Both the position numbers and the translations under genes were made by a program. The notes beneath the pieces are model-generated. The model had not been told where the DNA came from, did no database searches, and saw only the letters and a program-made list of their open reading frames with translations. From contig NZ_JAHKPY010000012.1 of the NCBI RefSeq assembly GCF_018860745.1, positions 248,001-312,000 on the forward strand: DNA of 64,000 nt. Reading direction: 5' to 3'. The stretch is from Zobellia uliginosa (GTDB taxonomy: Bacteria > Bacteroidota > Bacteroidia > Flavobacteriales > Flavobacteriaceae). Below are positions 39,203 through 48,517 of this stretch, piece by piece (positions within the stretch are counted from its first letter, which is position 1; the number at the start of each line of letters is the position of its first letter).

Positions 39203-39514
39203 ATGAACTTATCAAACATTCTTTCAAAAGAAATAATTCCGGGCTACCATGGTAAACTTGTACATTCAAAAAATATGTCCATCGCTTTTTGGACCGTTGA
39301 AGAAGGAGCAGAAGTTCCTGAACACTCGCATTTGAACGAACAGATTATGCATGTGCAAGAAGGCCGTTTTGAGTTCACCCTTAATGGTGAAACGAAAATA
39401 TATGAAGCGGACGATGTGGTAATCATACCACCCCATATCCCACACAGTGGCAAGGCACTTACACCATGTAAACTTATAGATGTTTTTAGTCCGGTGCGTG
39501 AAGAATACAAATAA
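39203..39514 (+). CDS. Cupin-domain protein
   Basis: 103 residues forming one small cupin barrel. The metal-binding motif 1 is PEHSHLNEQIMHVQEG (two His, one Glu and a further His) and motif 2 is PPHIPHSG. Such stand-alone cupins often bind a metal and a small ligand or act as isomerase or dioxygenase; nothing here tells which. It is followed after 35 nt by an SDR gene on the same strand, and the two may act in one small pathway. Confidence 0.87.
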   Translation: MNLSNILSKEIIPGYHGKLVHSKNMSIAFWTVEEGAEVPEHSHLNEQIMHVQEGRFEFTLNGETKIYEADDVVIIPPHIPHSGKALTPCKLIDVFSPVREEYK

Positions 39515-39549
39515 AAAATTGCAGTATAAACAGCCATAAATCGCATCAT

Positions 39550-40335
39550 ATGAACATCTCTCTTAAAGGCAAAAAAGCTTTGGTTGGCGGCAGCTCAGGC
39601 GGAATTGGAAAAGCAATAGCACAACAATTGGCAGAAAGCGGTGCCAGTGTAACCCTTATGTCTCATAGTGAAGAAAAACTTAAAAAAATAGTATCGGTTT
39701 TACCTACCGGCCATGACCAGAAGCATAATTATCTGGTGGTTGATTTTGCGGACTTTCATGACTACCGCGAAAAAATTTATAAGTACTTCGTTTACAACAC
39801 TGTTGATATTCTAGTGAACAATACGCAAGGCCCTGCAGCCGGAAGTGCATTAGAAAAGCAGACAGTAGATTATCAAGAAGCCTTTAATCTACTTTTTAAA
39901 ACCGTAGCGTACACCACGGAACTGGCCCTAAAACATATGAAAGAAAACACATGGGGCAGAATTATTAACGTAGCATCGGTATCCGTAAAAGAGCCTTTAT
40001 CTTATTTGGCACTTTCCAATACCATTAGAGCTGCTGTGGTTACTTGGGGAAAATCATTGGCGACAGATGTAGGCCCATATCAAATAACAGTAAACAGCAT
40101 ACTAACCGGTTATTTTGATACTGATAGAATTACCCAATTGAACTCAAAAAAAGCCGAACAATTAGGTATTTCTGAAGATGAAGTTTTAGCGGATATGGAG
40201 TCCAAAGTGCCGGTGAAACGCATAGGTGATCCAAAAGAATACGGATACCTTGTAGCTTTTCTAGCTTCGGATAACGCGGCCTACATAACCGGTACACAAA
40301 TTCCGATTGATGGCGGACTCCTTAAAAGTTTATGA
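39550..40335 (+). CDS. Short-chain dehydrogenase/reductase with unusual active site
   Basis: 261 residues with a clear SDR Rossmann fold: nucleotide-binding GGSSGGIG at 13-20, NNTQG at 90-94 in place of NNAG, and a C-terminal GTQIPIDGG. The catalytic YxxxK is missing: the aligned segment reads LALSN at 153-157, so Tyr and Lys become Leu and Asn, and the nearest Tyr (152) has Ser four residues on. The catalytic-Ser region SVS at 143-145 is kept. Some FabG-like SDR subgroups share the LxLSNxxR form. Substrate is unknown; classic ketoreductase chemistry is unlikely. Confidence 0.82.
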   Translation: MNISLKGKKALVGGSSGGIGKAIAQQLAESGASVTLMSHSEEKLKKIVSVLPTGHDQKHNYLVVDFADFHDYREKIYKYFVYNTVDILVNNTQGPAAGSALEKQTVDYQEAFNLLFKTVAYTTELALKHMKENTWGRIINVASVSVKEPLSYLALSNTIRAAVVTWGKSLATDVGPYQITVNSILTGYFDTDRITQLNSKKAEQLGISEDEVLADMESKVPVKRIGDPKEYGYLVAFLASDNAAYITGTQIPIDGGLLKSL

Positions 40336-40344
40336 CACTGTTTC

Positions 40345-40440
40345 TTAGGATGCCACTATCAGCAACACAATAAGAACAAAAAGTAATACACCGGTAGATT
40401 TGAGGGAAGTGGCCCAACCATCAACAAAATTGTTATCCAT
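40345..40440 (-). CDS. 31-residue single-pass membrane peptide (candidate)
   Basis: A short frame on the minus strand reads MDNNFVDGWATSLKSTGVL then a run of about 14 strongly hydrophobic residues (LFVLIVLLIVAS-like) and a stop. The N-terminal third is hydrophilic and the rest could form one membrane helix. Such tiny hydrophobic genes are easily missed. It lies in the 323-nt gap between the SDR and A2M genes, on the opposite strand to both. The compositional signal is good; expression and role are unknown. Confidence 0.5.
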   Translation of the reverse strand: MDNNFVDGWATSLKSTGVLLFVLIVLLIVAS

Positions 40441-40658
40441 TATTTAGGTTTTAGTTCATTCAAAAGTAAGCTTGTGAGCTAGGCTTAAATGGTTTTAAAA
40501 ATCATTATTTTATCTCATACGCCGCTGGCAGAACTTTTAGTATCGGTTAAATCCCATATATTCAAAGAAGCCTATTCCCTAACCGGATAATGCCGTTCAC
40601 TCATTTATAGTTTTCATTGGCATTGATTTTGCTCAGTTTTGTTCTGTAATTTTATACT

Positions 40659-43600
40659 ATGAAAAGATTTTCGCTTGTATTAATCGTAATACTTTTTTCG
40701 CAAATGCTATCAGCCCAAGACAGTGGAGATCCGTATACATCACTTTGGAAAAAAGTGCAGAAACTAGAGAGCGAAGACCTTACCAAGTCCGCCTTGGAGA
40801 TGGTTGAAACTATTTCGGCGAAAGCGGAAAAAGAGAAAAATTCAGAACAGACCGTCAAAGCATTACTGTTTACCTCAAAGTATATCATGACTTTAGAGGA
40901 AGATTCACAACTAACCATCATCAACCGTTTTAAAGCGGAAATTAAAAAAGCGGAAACCCCAACCAAAAACATTCTAGAAAGTTACTTGGCCAATCTATAC
41001 TGGCAATATTTCCAACAAAACCGATATCAGTTTTACAACCGTACTTCAACGGAAACAAAAGTAGACCATGTTGACTTTCGCACTTGGGACCTCACTACAC
41101 TTTTCCATGAAATCACACTTCACTTTACGGCATCCCTAGAAAACCCAAAAGAACTTCAAAATACAGATTTAAAAGGGTTTGAAGAGCTATTGAACCAACA
41201 AAAGGGTTCTGGCAGCTTCCGCCCTACCCTTTACGATATTTTAGCCCACACGGCACTGCAGTTCTTCAAAAGTGATGAAAGCAATATTACCCGCCCAGCG
41301 GATAAATATGAAATCAATGATCCGGAAACTATATGCGAGGCCTACCAGTTTGCACATCATAATTTGAGCACCAAAGACAAAACTTCGTTACAGGCAAGAG
41401 CATTGAAAGTATACCAAGAACTCATTCTCTTTCATTTTGGCGAACCTGACTTAAAACCTTTGGTTATGGCCGATATTGAGCGCCTAAACTTTGTCTACCA
41501 AAATGGCATTTTTGAAAATAAGGAAACGCTTTACGAGGAGATCTTAAAAAACTCTGCGGAGCAACTAAAGCACCATGAAACCTCTGCTTTGTACCGTTAT
41601 GAACTAGCGAAGTTATACCATACCCAAGGGCAAGCTTATCAACTTGAAACAAACGAAGAACTGCGTTGGAAAAATAAAGAGGCTATTGCGTTGTGCGATG
41701 AAGTAATTGCCAAGTTCCCCGATAGTATGGGCGCCGAGCAGTGTAAATCGCTTAAATCTCAAATCCTGGCTCCAACCTTATCCATGATTACGGAAAAACA
41801 TCTTCCGGTTAACGAGCCTTCAAAATTATTGGTCAATTATAAAAACCTGACCTCCTTACAATTGTCCGCTTACGAAGTAGACAACAAACAGATTAAGGAA
41901 TTAAACAGCCTATATCCGCAAAAAGAACAACTGTCCTTTATAAAAAAACTGAAACAAAAAAAGAGTTGGTCCGCTCAACTTCAAAATGAAAAAGACTATC
42001 AACAACATGGTATTGAAGTGCTGCTACCTCCTTTGGAAAACGGACAATACATTATTTTGGCTACTCCCGAACAGAAAAGCAAAGATAGTTTTGCTTTTAG
42101 TCAAATTCAGGTGACCAATATGGCTTTGATTGAAACCAATGCCCAATCGGAAAAAAAATATCAAGTAATCAATAGAAATTCTGGTAAGCCAATTTCAGGC
42201 GCAAGCATGAAATTTACTTATCTCAAGAATTATAGCAAGCCCTATGCTACCAAAACTGAGAAAACAGATAAAATGGGATTTGTAACTCTTCCCTTAACGA
42301 ATGATAACTGGAACGATGTTTCGGTAGAAATTAATCATAAAGAAGAGAAGGCTTACTTTGGCAATTATTATATAAACAAAAAACCGGAAAAAAGCAGCGT
42401 TAACGAGGTAACAAACAAAATTTTTCTCTTTACGGACCGAAGTATTTACCGCCCAGGGCAACCTGTTTACTTTAAAGGTATACTGATAGAAACTTTTGAA
42501 GAAAAATCGAAAGTGGTAGCCAATGAAAAGGTGTCGGCAACCTTGTATGATGTTAATGACCAAGAAATAACGGAACTCGAATTTAAAACGAATGAATTCG
42601 GTTCTTTCAATGGCGAATTTTTATTGCCTAATTCTGGCCTAACCGGAGATTTTCATATCGAAACCGATGGCATTTCCTTGGATGCCTATAAAACGCATTA
42701 TTTCTCCGTAGAAGAATACAAACGCCCAAAATTTGAAACCTCTTTTGAACCTGTTACAGAGACTTACAAAGTAAATGACAGTATAAAAGTTACAGGTAGT
42801 GCTACTTCTTATGCCGGAAGTAAAATTACCGATGCCAAGGTAAGCTACCGTGTAAAACGGGCCGTATACTTTCCACGCTGGTTTTACTGGCGTATGCCCT
42901 ATTATAACAGTACTCCCCAAGAAATAGCTCATGGAGAAACTACTACGGATACTTCGGGTAATTATGATTTAAAATTTAAAGCCATACCTGACAACAGTGT
43001 CTCCAAAAAGCACCTACCCACTTTTACTTATGAAATTAGTGCAGATGTTACGGACATTAACGGAGAAACGCATAGCACCACTACTTTTGTATCCGTTGGT
43101 TATCATGCGCTTACCGCCAATATATCTGTTCCCGAGCAATGGAACAAGGACAAAAATGAAGATAATGTAACCATTTCTACCTCCAATCTTAATGGGCAAC
43201 CTATATCCGCAAAAGGAACTTTGAAAATGTATAAACTACAAGCTCCAAAGCAGGTGCTGCGTTCTAGGTCCTGGCCGGCCCCTGATTATAAAAATTGGAG
43301 CAAAGAAGAATATCAGAATCTTTTTCCACATGAGGCCTATGATAAAGCGGATCAAGCAATACATTGGGCGAAAGGTAAATTGGTGTGGCAAACTGATTTT
43401 GACACTAAGAAATCTAGTACGTTCGACATAAAAAACCTAAAAAAATGGGTGTCGGGCAAATATGTTATCGAATTGGAGACCAAGGATAAATTTGGCCAAG
43501 TTGTAAAGGAAAAAGCCATAACTACACTTTTCAGTGATTCCGATAAACAATTGGCGGACAACCGCCTATTCGACATTAAAATAGATAAACCTAATTATGA

Positions 43601-46600
43601 AATTGGTGACAAGGCTGAAATTACGTTATACTCAAACTCACAGGACCTGACCTTAACCATTACTATTGAGAAGGAAGAAGAAATTATTGATATACGTAAG
43701 ATTCAATTGAACCAAAACTCAAAATCGTTTACAGTCCCGGTTACTGAAAATGATTTAGGTGGATTTGCCATCAATTATACGTTTTCTGCCTATAATTCCT
43801 TTCAGTCGGGTACGTTGTCTATTTCTGTGCCTTATCCAGAAAACCGACTTGAAATCGAGACCACTACTTTTAGAGATAAATTACAGCCGGGTACGGAAGA
43901 GACTTGGTCGTTCAAACTAAAAGGACCTCAAGGCGAAAAAGTATCTGCCGAACTTTTGGCAAGCATGTACGATGCCTCTTTAGATACTTTTAGACCACAC
44001 GGATGGAATTTTAATCCGCTTGCGCGAAGCTCCTATTATTCCTCCATTTACGCCAATGCCCATACCAGCTTTGGCACGAATTCATTCCGAACCTATCTGG
44101 ATACAGACAGATATAGCTACTCACCGCAACAGTACGACTCCTTTAACTGGTTTGGGTTACATTTTGGTTATGGGAACTATTATGGCCGTAGTTTAACAAG
44201 AAAAATGTCACGAAGCGAAGCTGCAACTTTAGAGATGATGGATAATGACACCACTCCTTTACAAGAGGTTGTCATCACCTCTTCAATGGCTCCAGAAGAA
44301 AATGAAATGGGGTTAACCAATCACAATACCTCAACTAACAAAGCTGAAAACAAAACAGATTTAGAAAAGGTACAAATCCGTACAAACCTTCAGGAAACGG
44401 CATTTTTCTTTCCTGAATTACGAACGGATAAAGAAGGAAATGTTTCGTTCAACTTCACCACTCCAGAAGCGCTTACCAAGTGGAAACTACAATTATTGGC
44501 CCACACAAAAGACCTGCACAGTTCCGTTAAGAGGTTAGAGACCGTTACGCAAAAAGAACTAATGGTGACGCCAAATGTACCGCGTTTTCTGCGTGAAGGT
44601 GATGAAATCAGCATAAGTACTAAAATTGCGAACCTCACGGATAAAAAGCTATCAGGAGAAGCAAAACTTATACTTGTTGATGTACTTTCAGGAAAAGACG
44701 TCACCGAACAATTATTGAGTACGAAAGCTCAAAATGAATTCGCGGTAGACTCGTTAGGGAACACTCAGGTTTCATGGCAACTTAAAATTCCAGAAAACCT
44801 TCAGGCCGTTCAATATACCGTGATAGCGAAAGCGGGTGATTTTAGCGATGGCGAACAAAGTGTGCTTCCCGTTTTGACCAACCGTATGTTAGTTACGGAA
44901 ACCTTACCGATGTGGGTACGTAGCAATCAGACCAAAACCTTTGTTTTAGATAAATTGAGGGATAATACCTCAACTACAATACAACATCATAAACTTACTT
45001 TGGAAATCACTTCCAACCCAGCTTGGTATGCCGTTCAGGCACTGCCATATTTAATGGAGTATCCGTATGACTGTAACGAGCAAACTTTTGCCCGATACTA
45101 TGCCAACACTTTGGCAAGCCATATTGCGAATTCAAACAAAAGAATAAAAGCGGTATTTGACCAATGGGCCAGTTCCGATGCGTTACTGAGCAACTTGGAA
45201 AAGAATGAAGAACTGAAGTCCCTTTTAATTCAAGAAACCCCATGGTTACGCGATGCGCAATCTGAGACCGAACAGAAAAAACGAATTGCGCTTTTATTCG
45301 ACCTCAACAAAATGAAAGATACACAGAGCCGTGCACTTGATAAATTGAAGAACAACCAAAAATCATCCGGGGCATGGTCGTGGTTTAGCGGTGGTTCTGA
45401 CAACCGGTTCATCACCCAACATATTATTGGGGGAATTGGCCATTTAAACAAACTGAACGTAACCTCTGCCACACCCGAAAACCAGTCTAAAGCGGAAGAA
45501 ATGACCCGAAAGGCCATTGCTTATTTGGATGCCGAATTTGTAGAAGAGTACGAGCAAATGAAGAAATACACTTCCAACATAAATCATGATCATTTAAGCC
45601 AGATACAAATTCACTATTTGTACATGCGCAGCTTCTTTACCGATATTAAAACCTCAAAGGAAGTCGATAAAATTAGGGCGTATTATCTTGGGCAAGCCAA
45701 AGAATACTGGACTAAGAAAGGGCTTTATTCGAAGGGAATGTTGGCCCTCATCTTAAACAGAAATGGTCACACCGCCACGGCTAATAAAATTCTTAAAGGA
45801 CTTAAGGAAAACAGTATTATTTCAGAAGAATTAGGAATGTACTGGAAAGAAAACACCGCTTCTTGGTATTGGCACCAAGCACCTATTGAAACACAAGCGC
45901 TTTTAATAGAAGCTTTCGGAGAAATCGAAAATGATACAGAAACTATAGATAACCTGAAAATTTGGCTTCTAAAGCACAAACAGACCAACCAATGGTGCAC
46001 CACCAAAGCTACCTCCGAAGCCGTTTACGCATTGCTCCTACAGGGCAACGACTGGCTTTCCATAACCGATGCCGTTGATGTTAGCGTTGGAGGAAAAGCT
46101 ATAGATACTGAAAGGTTAGCAAATACTAAAGTGGAAGCAGGAACAGGCTATTTTAAAACTTCGTGGGATACTTCTGATATAGAAAAAAATATGGCTGAAG
46201 TTAACCTGACTAAAAAAGGAAACGGAATAGCTTGGGGCGCCCTGTATTGGCAGTATTTTGAAGATTTGGACAAAATAACATCCGCAGAAACACCTTTACA
46301 GCTTAAGAAAAAGTTATTCCTGAAAAAGAACACGGATACAGGTGAAAAAATCTCAGAGGTTACCGATGCAACAGTTTTAAAAGTAGGTGATTTGGTGCGT
46401 GTACGAATAGAACTTCGTTCTGATCGGGATATGGAATTCGTTCATATGAAAGACATGCGAGCGGCAGGGTTTGAACCTATTAACGTAATCTCCCGCTACA
46501 AATGGCAAGATGGTTTGGGGTACTATGAAAGCACCAAAGATGCCAGCACCAATTTCTTTTTCGATTATTTACCGAAAGGAGTTTACGTATTTGAATACGA

Positions 46601-46715
46601 CTTAAGGGTAAACAATGCCGGAGATTTCAGCAATGGAGTTACTACAATCCAAAGCATGTATGCACCAGAGTTTTCTAGTCATTCAGAAGGTGTTCGTGTG
46701 GAGGTTGGTGAATAG
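40659..46715 (+). CDS. Alpha-2-macroglobulin family protein
   Basis: 2018 residues. A signal peptide ends near FSQMLSAQ. A helical N-terminal part of about 480 residues is followed by macroglobulin (MG) beta domains, with the MG2-type IFLFTDRSIYRPGQPVYFKG around 588-607, the A2M domain with FFFPELRTDKEGNVSF around 1249-1264, and a thioester domain with CNEQ at 1472-1475 (the Cys-Gln pair that forms the bait-trapping thioester) ahead of a TED helical toroid. These proteins trap proteases in the periplasm. A TonB-box-like LQEVVITSS lies near residue 1201. The final 50 bases of coding homology recur exactly at 51.3 kb. No pbpC partner is adjacent. Confidence 0.93.
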   Translation: MKRFSLVLIVILFSQMLSAQDSGDPYTSLWKKVQKLESEDLTKSALEMVETISAKAEKEKNSEQTVKALLFTSKYIMTLEEDSQLTIINRFKAEIKKAETPTKNILESYLANLYWQYFQQNRYQFYNRTSTETKVDHVDFRTWDLTTLFHEITLHFTASLENPKELQNTDLKGFEELLNQQKGSGSFRPTLYDILAHTALQFFKSDESNITRPADKYEINDPETICEAYQFAHHNLSTKDKTSLQARALKVYQELILFHFGEPDLKPLVMADIERLNFVYQNGIFENKETLYEEILKNSAEQLKHHETSALYRYELAKLYHTQGQAYQLETNEELRWKNKEAIALCDEVIAKFPDSMGAEQCKSLKSQILAPTLSMITEKHLPVNEPSKLLVNYKNLTSLQLSAYEVDNKQIKELNSLYPQKEQLSFIKKLKQKKSWSAQLQNEKDYQQHGIEVLLPPLENGQYIILATPEQKSKDSFAFSQIQVTNMALIETNAQSEKKYQVINRNSGKPISGASMKFTYLKNYSKPYATKTEKTDKMGFVTLPLTNDNWNDVSVEINHKEEKAYFGNYYINKKPEKSSVNEVTNKIFLFTDRSIYRPGQPVYFKGILIETFEEKSKVVANEKVSATLYDVNDQEITELEFKTNEFGSFNGEFLLPNSGLTGDFHIETDGISLDAYKTHYFSVEEYKRPKFETSFEPVTETYKVNDSIKVTGSATSYAGSKITDAKVSYRVKRAVYFPRWFYWRMPYYNSTPQEIAHGETTTDTSGNYDLKFKAIPDNSVSKKHLPTFTYEISADVTDINGETHSTTTFVSVGYHALTANISVPEQWNKDKNEDNVTISTSNLNGQPISAKGTLKMYKLQAPKQVLRSRSWPAPDYKNWSKEEYQNLFPHEAYDKADQAIHWAKGKLVWQTDFDTKKSSTFDIKNLKKWVSGKYVIELETKDKFGQVVKEKAITTLFSDSDKQLADNRLFDIKIDKPNYEIGDKAEITLYSNSQDLTLTITIEKEEEIIDIRKIQLNQNSKSFTVPVTENDLGGFAINYTFSAYNSFQSGTLSISVPYPENRLEIETTTFRDKLQPGTEETWSFKLKGPQGEKVSAELLASMYDASLDTFRPHGWNFNPLARSSYYSSIYANAHTSFGTNSFRTYLDTDRYSYSPQQYDSFNWFGLHFGYGNYYGRSLTRKMSRSEAATLEMMDNDTTPLQEVVITSSMAPEENEMGLTNHNTSTNKAENKTDLEKVQIRTNLQETAFFFPELRTDKEGNVSFNFTTPEALTKWKLQLLAHTKDLHSSVKRLETVTQKELMVTPNVPRFLREGDEISISTKIANLTDKKLSGEAKLILVDVLSGKDVTEQLLSTKAQNEFAVDSLGNTQVSWQLKIPENLQAVQYTVIAKAGDFSDGEQSVLPVLTNRMLVTETLPMWVRSNQTKTFVLDKLRDNTSTTIQHHKLTLEITSNPAWYAVQALPYLMEYPYDCNEQTFARYYANTLASHIANSNKRIKAVFDQWASSDALLSNLEKNEELKSLLIQETPWLRDAQSETEQKKRIALLFDLNKMKDTQSRALDKLKNNQKSSGAWSWFSGGSDNRFITQHIIGGIGHLNKLNVTSATPENQSKAEEMTRKAIAYLDAEFVEEYEQMKKYTSNINHDHLSQIQIHYLYMRSFFTDIKTSKEVDKIRAYYLGQAKEYWTKKGLYSKGMLALILNRNGHTATANKILKGLKENSIISEELGMYWKENTASWYWHQAPIETQALLIEAFGEIENDTETIDNLKIWLLKHKQTNQWCTTKATSEAVYALLLQGNDWLSITDAVDVSVGGKAIDTERLANTKVEAGTGYFKTSWDTSDIEKNMAEVNLTKKGNGIAWGALYWQYFEDLDKITSAETPLQLKKKLFLKKNTDTGEKISEVTDATVLKVGDLVRVRIELRSDRDMEFVHMKDMRAAGFEPINVISRYKWQDGLGYYESTKDASTNFFFDYLPKGVYVFEYDLRVNNAGDFSNGVTTIQSMYAPEFSSHSEGVRVEVGE
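46656..46705 (+). repeat. 50-nt direct repeat, copy 1 (3' end of A2M gene)
   Basis: These 50 bases of the A2M gene (codons for MYAPEFSSHSEGVRVEV) are identical to 51338-51387, same orientation, 4682 bp away. The flanks differ: upstream there is patchy synonymous divergence and downstream the sequences diverge at once. Confidence 0.95.
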
Positions 46716-46749
46716 TAGTTTGTAGTTCAATATAAACTTGCGGATAAAT

Positions 46750-47481
46750 TTACAAACTCATGCGGTCTTTAAAAAGGTAAGATTGTCGCCTAGAAACTTC
46801 AACTTCCACTCCGTTTTTCATGGTAAGTTTTAGTTTTCCGTTAAACCATGGCACCACATCTCCAATATAATTGGTATTGATGATTTGTTGTCTATTCGCT
46901 CTAAAAAAGTTCTGAGTAGGCAGTTTTTCCTCAACTTGATTTAGGGATTTGTAGAGCATTGGATTTTGGTCTTCAAAAAAAACTCGGGTATAATTACCCA
47001 CAATATCAAAATGCGAAATATCCCCAATTTTTACTAACCAACATTTCTCTCCGTCTTTAATAAATATCTGGCTGTTTTCAGTCAACCGCTCACTCTTTAG
47101 TTCTTCTGGAGCCTTAGTTTTCTCAATTTTACTTTTAACCTTTTCTATCGCCAATGCAAAACGGCTTTCGCTTATTGGTTTTAAAAGATAGTCCAACGCA
47201 TTATACTCAAAAGATTTTATGGCGTACTCATCATAAGCAGTTGTAAAAACCGTGACAGGAACCTCATCCAGCATCTCCAGCAACTCAAAACCGTCCTTTT
47301 CCGGCATATTGATATCCAGTAGCAAGAGATCAGGATTAGTCTTTTTTATTAGCTCTACTCCATTGTCTACATTTTCTGCTTCGCCTATCAAGTCAATTTC
47401 AGAATAATCTTTTAACAATTCTTTTAATTCGTTTCTTGCCAGTCTTGAATCTTCAACTATTACCGCTTTAATCTGTTTCAT
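46750..47481 (-). CDS. LytTR-family response regulator
   Basis: 243 residues. The receiver domain (1-120) has the acidic pair ED (10-11), phospho-accepting Asp56 in LLLDINMP, the Thr in FTTAYDEYA and Lys101 in LKPI, so it is complete. The LytTR DNA-binding domain (about 140-243) has IGDISHFDIVGNYTRVFF and FFRANRQQIINTNYI. It starts 4 nt inside the end of the kinase gene (ATGA overlap), so both are coupled. Candidate operators with 21-bp-spaced ACCGTT repeats lie upstream of two neighbouring genes. Confidence 0.93.
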   Translation of the reverse strand: MKQIKAVIVEDSRLARNELKELLKDYSEIDLIGEAENVDNGVELIKKTNPDLLLLDINMPEKDGFELLEMLDEVPVTVFTTAYDEYAIKSFEYNALDYLLKPISESRFALAIEKVKSKIEKTKAPEELKSERLTENSQIFIKDGEKCWLVKIGDISHFDIVGNYTRVFFEDQNPMLYKSLNQVEEKLPTQNFFRANRQQIINTNYIGDVVPWFNGKLKLTMKNGVEVEVSRRQSYLFKDRMSL

Positions 47482-48515
47482 TCTAATGGGATTATTATGC
47501 TCGCAACAACCTCTTCTTCTACCTCTTCCAATGAAAAAGTAGCTTTTTTACCATACAAAAGTCTTAATCGTTGCCGAATATTTTTTAACCCTAGTTGCGT
47601 AGAGTCCTTCGCTATTTTTAATTTTCCCGTATTGGCTACGGTTATAAATAAATTTTCATTTTCTTTTAAAACTTTCAACGCTATGGTACCTCCTTCTTTG
47701 AGATTGGCAATCCCGTGTTTAGCGGCATTCTCTATCAACAACTGAATTATCATGGGAGGTATTGGAATCTGTAATGTTTCATCATCTATTTCTTCTACAT
47801 ATTGCAACCGATCTTCCATTTGTATTTTTGAAAGTGCAATATAGTTTTCTACCATCTCCAACTCTTCACGTAATGGAATAGCATCTACAGTGTTTTTGGC
47901 AAACGCATATTCCAACATTTCCGATAGTTTGGAAATCATTTCTTGAGATTTGCCCACATCTTCAAGCATCAATCCGCGAATATTGTTTATACTATTAAAC
48001 AAAAAATGCGGATTTATTTGTCCTTTAAGAGTATTCAATTGTGCCTCATTTAAGGTAGTTATAAGCTCGATCCGCTCTATTTTTTGCCGATTAAGCCCCA
48101 CAAAAATTTTAATTAAAAGATACAGTATGACCCAGAAAACCAACAAAAAAAATATAATAACAAAGGAAGACAAAAATGCCCATTCTTCCGATTCCTTCTC
48201 ATTAACCGTTGTTTCAACTTCAAAAAAGTCAGTCAAGTAATTTAGCCCATAAAAAACGAGAGAGGCTGCAATTAAAGCCGAAAAAAGTTTTATAAAATCA
48301 AAAAATGTAAAAGGTAAGTATGAAAAGTTACTCTTATTTAATAAATATCTTAAAAAAGAAGTAGCTACAACAACAACCAAAACTCCTGTTAAGACATCAT
48401 AAACGATTTTAGATAGTGATTCTTTATCCCCAAAAAATTGAAGTGAAATAACAAACAGGCTCCATCCAAAACATTGTAAAACCCAAAAAATATTCTTCGA
48501 TAAAAATCTCTTCAT
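47478..48515 (-). CDS. LytS-type sensor histidine kinase
   Basis: 345 residues. Four membrane helices (about 10-30, 40-58, 75-95 and 115-140) are followed by a His_kinase domain with phospho-accepting His170 in GQINPHFLFN and by an ATPase domain with the N box IENAAKHG (Asn263) and a G box near STQLGLKNIRQRL. There is no extracellular sensor domain of any size, so the signal is probably felt in or near the membrane. It overlaps the response regulator gene by 4 nt. Confidence 0.93.
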   Translation of the reverse strand: MKRFLSKNIFWVLQCFGWSLFVISLQFFGDKESLSKIVYDVLTGVLVVVVATSFLRYLLNKSNFSYLPFTFFDFIKLFSALIAASLVFYGLNYLTDFFEVETTVNEKESEEWAFLSSFVIIFFLLVFWVILYLLIKIFVGLNRQKIERIELITTLNEAQLNTLKGQINPHFLFNSINNIRGLMLEDVGKSQEMISKLSEMLEYAFAKNTVDAIPLREELEMVENYIALSKIQMEDRLQYVEEIDDETLQIPIPPMIIQLLIENAAKHGIANLKEGGTIALKVLKENENLFITVANTGKLKIAKDSTQLGLKNIRQRLRLLYGKKATFSLEEVEEEVVASIIIPLE

Positions 48516-48517
48516 TA

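Noticed and set aside
46718-46758. 8-bp inverted repeat AGTTTGTA/TACAAACT between A2M and the LytTR gene
   Set aside because: Long AT-rich loop, no T tract, and it runs into the stop of the LytTR gene; not convincing as a terminator.
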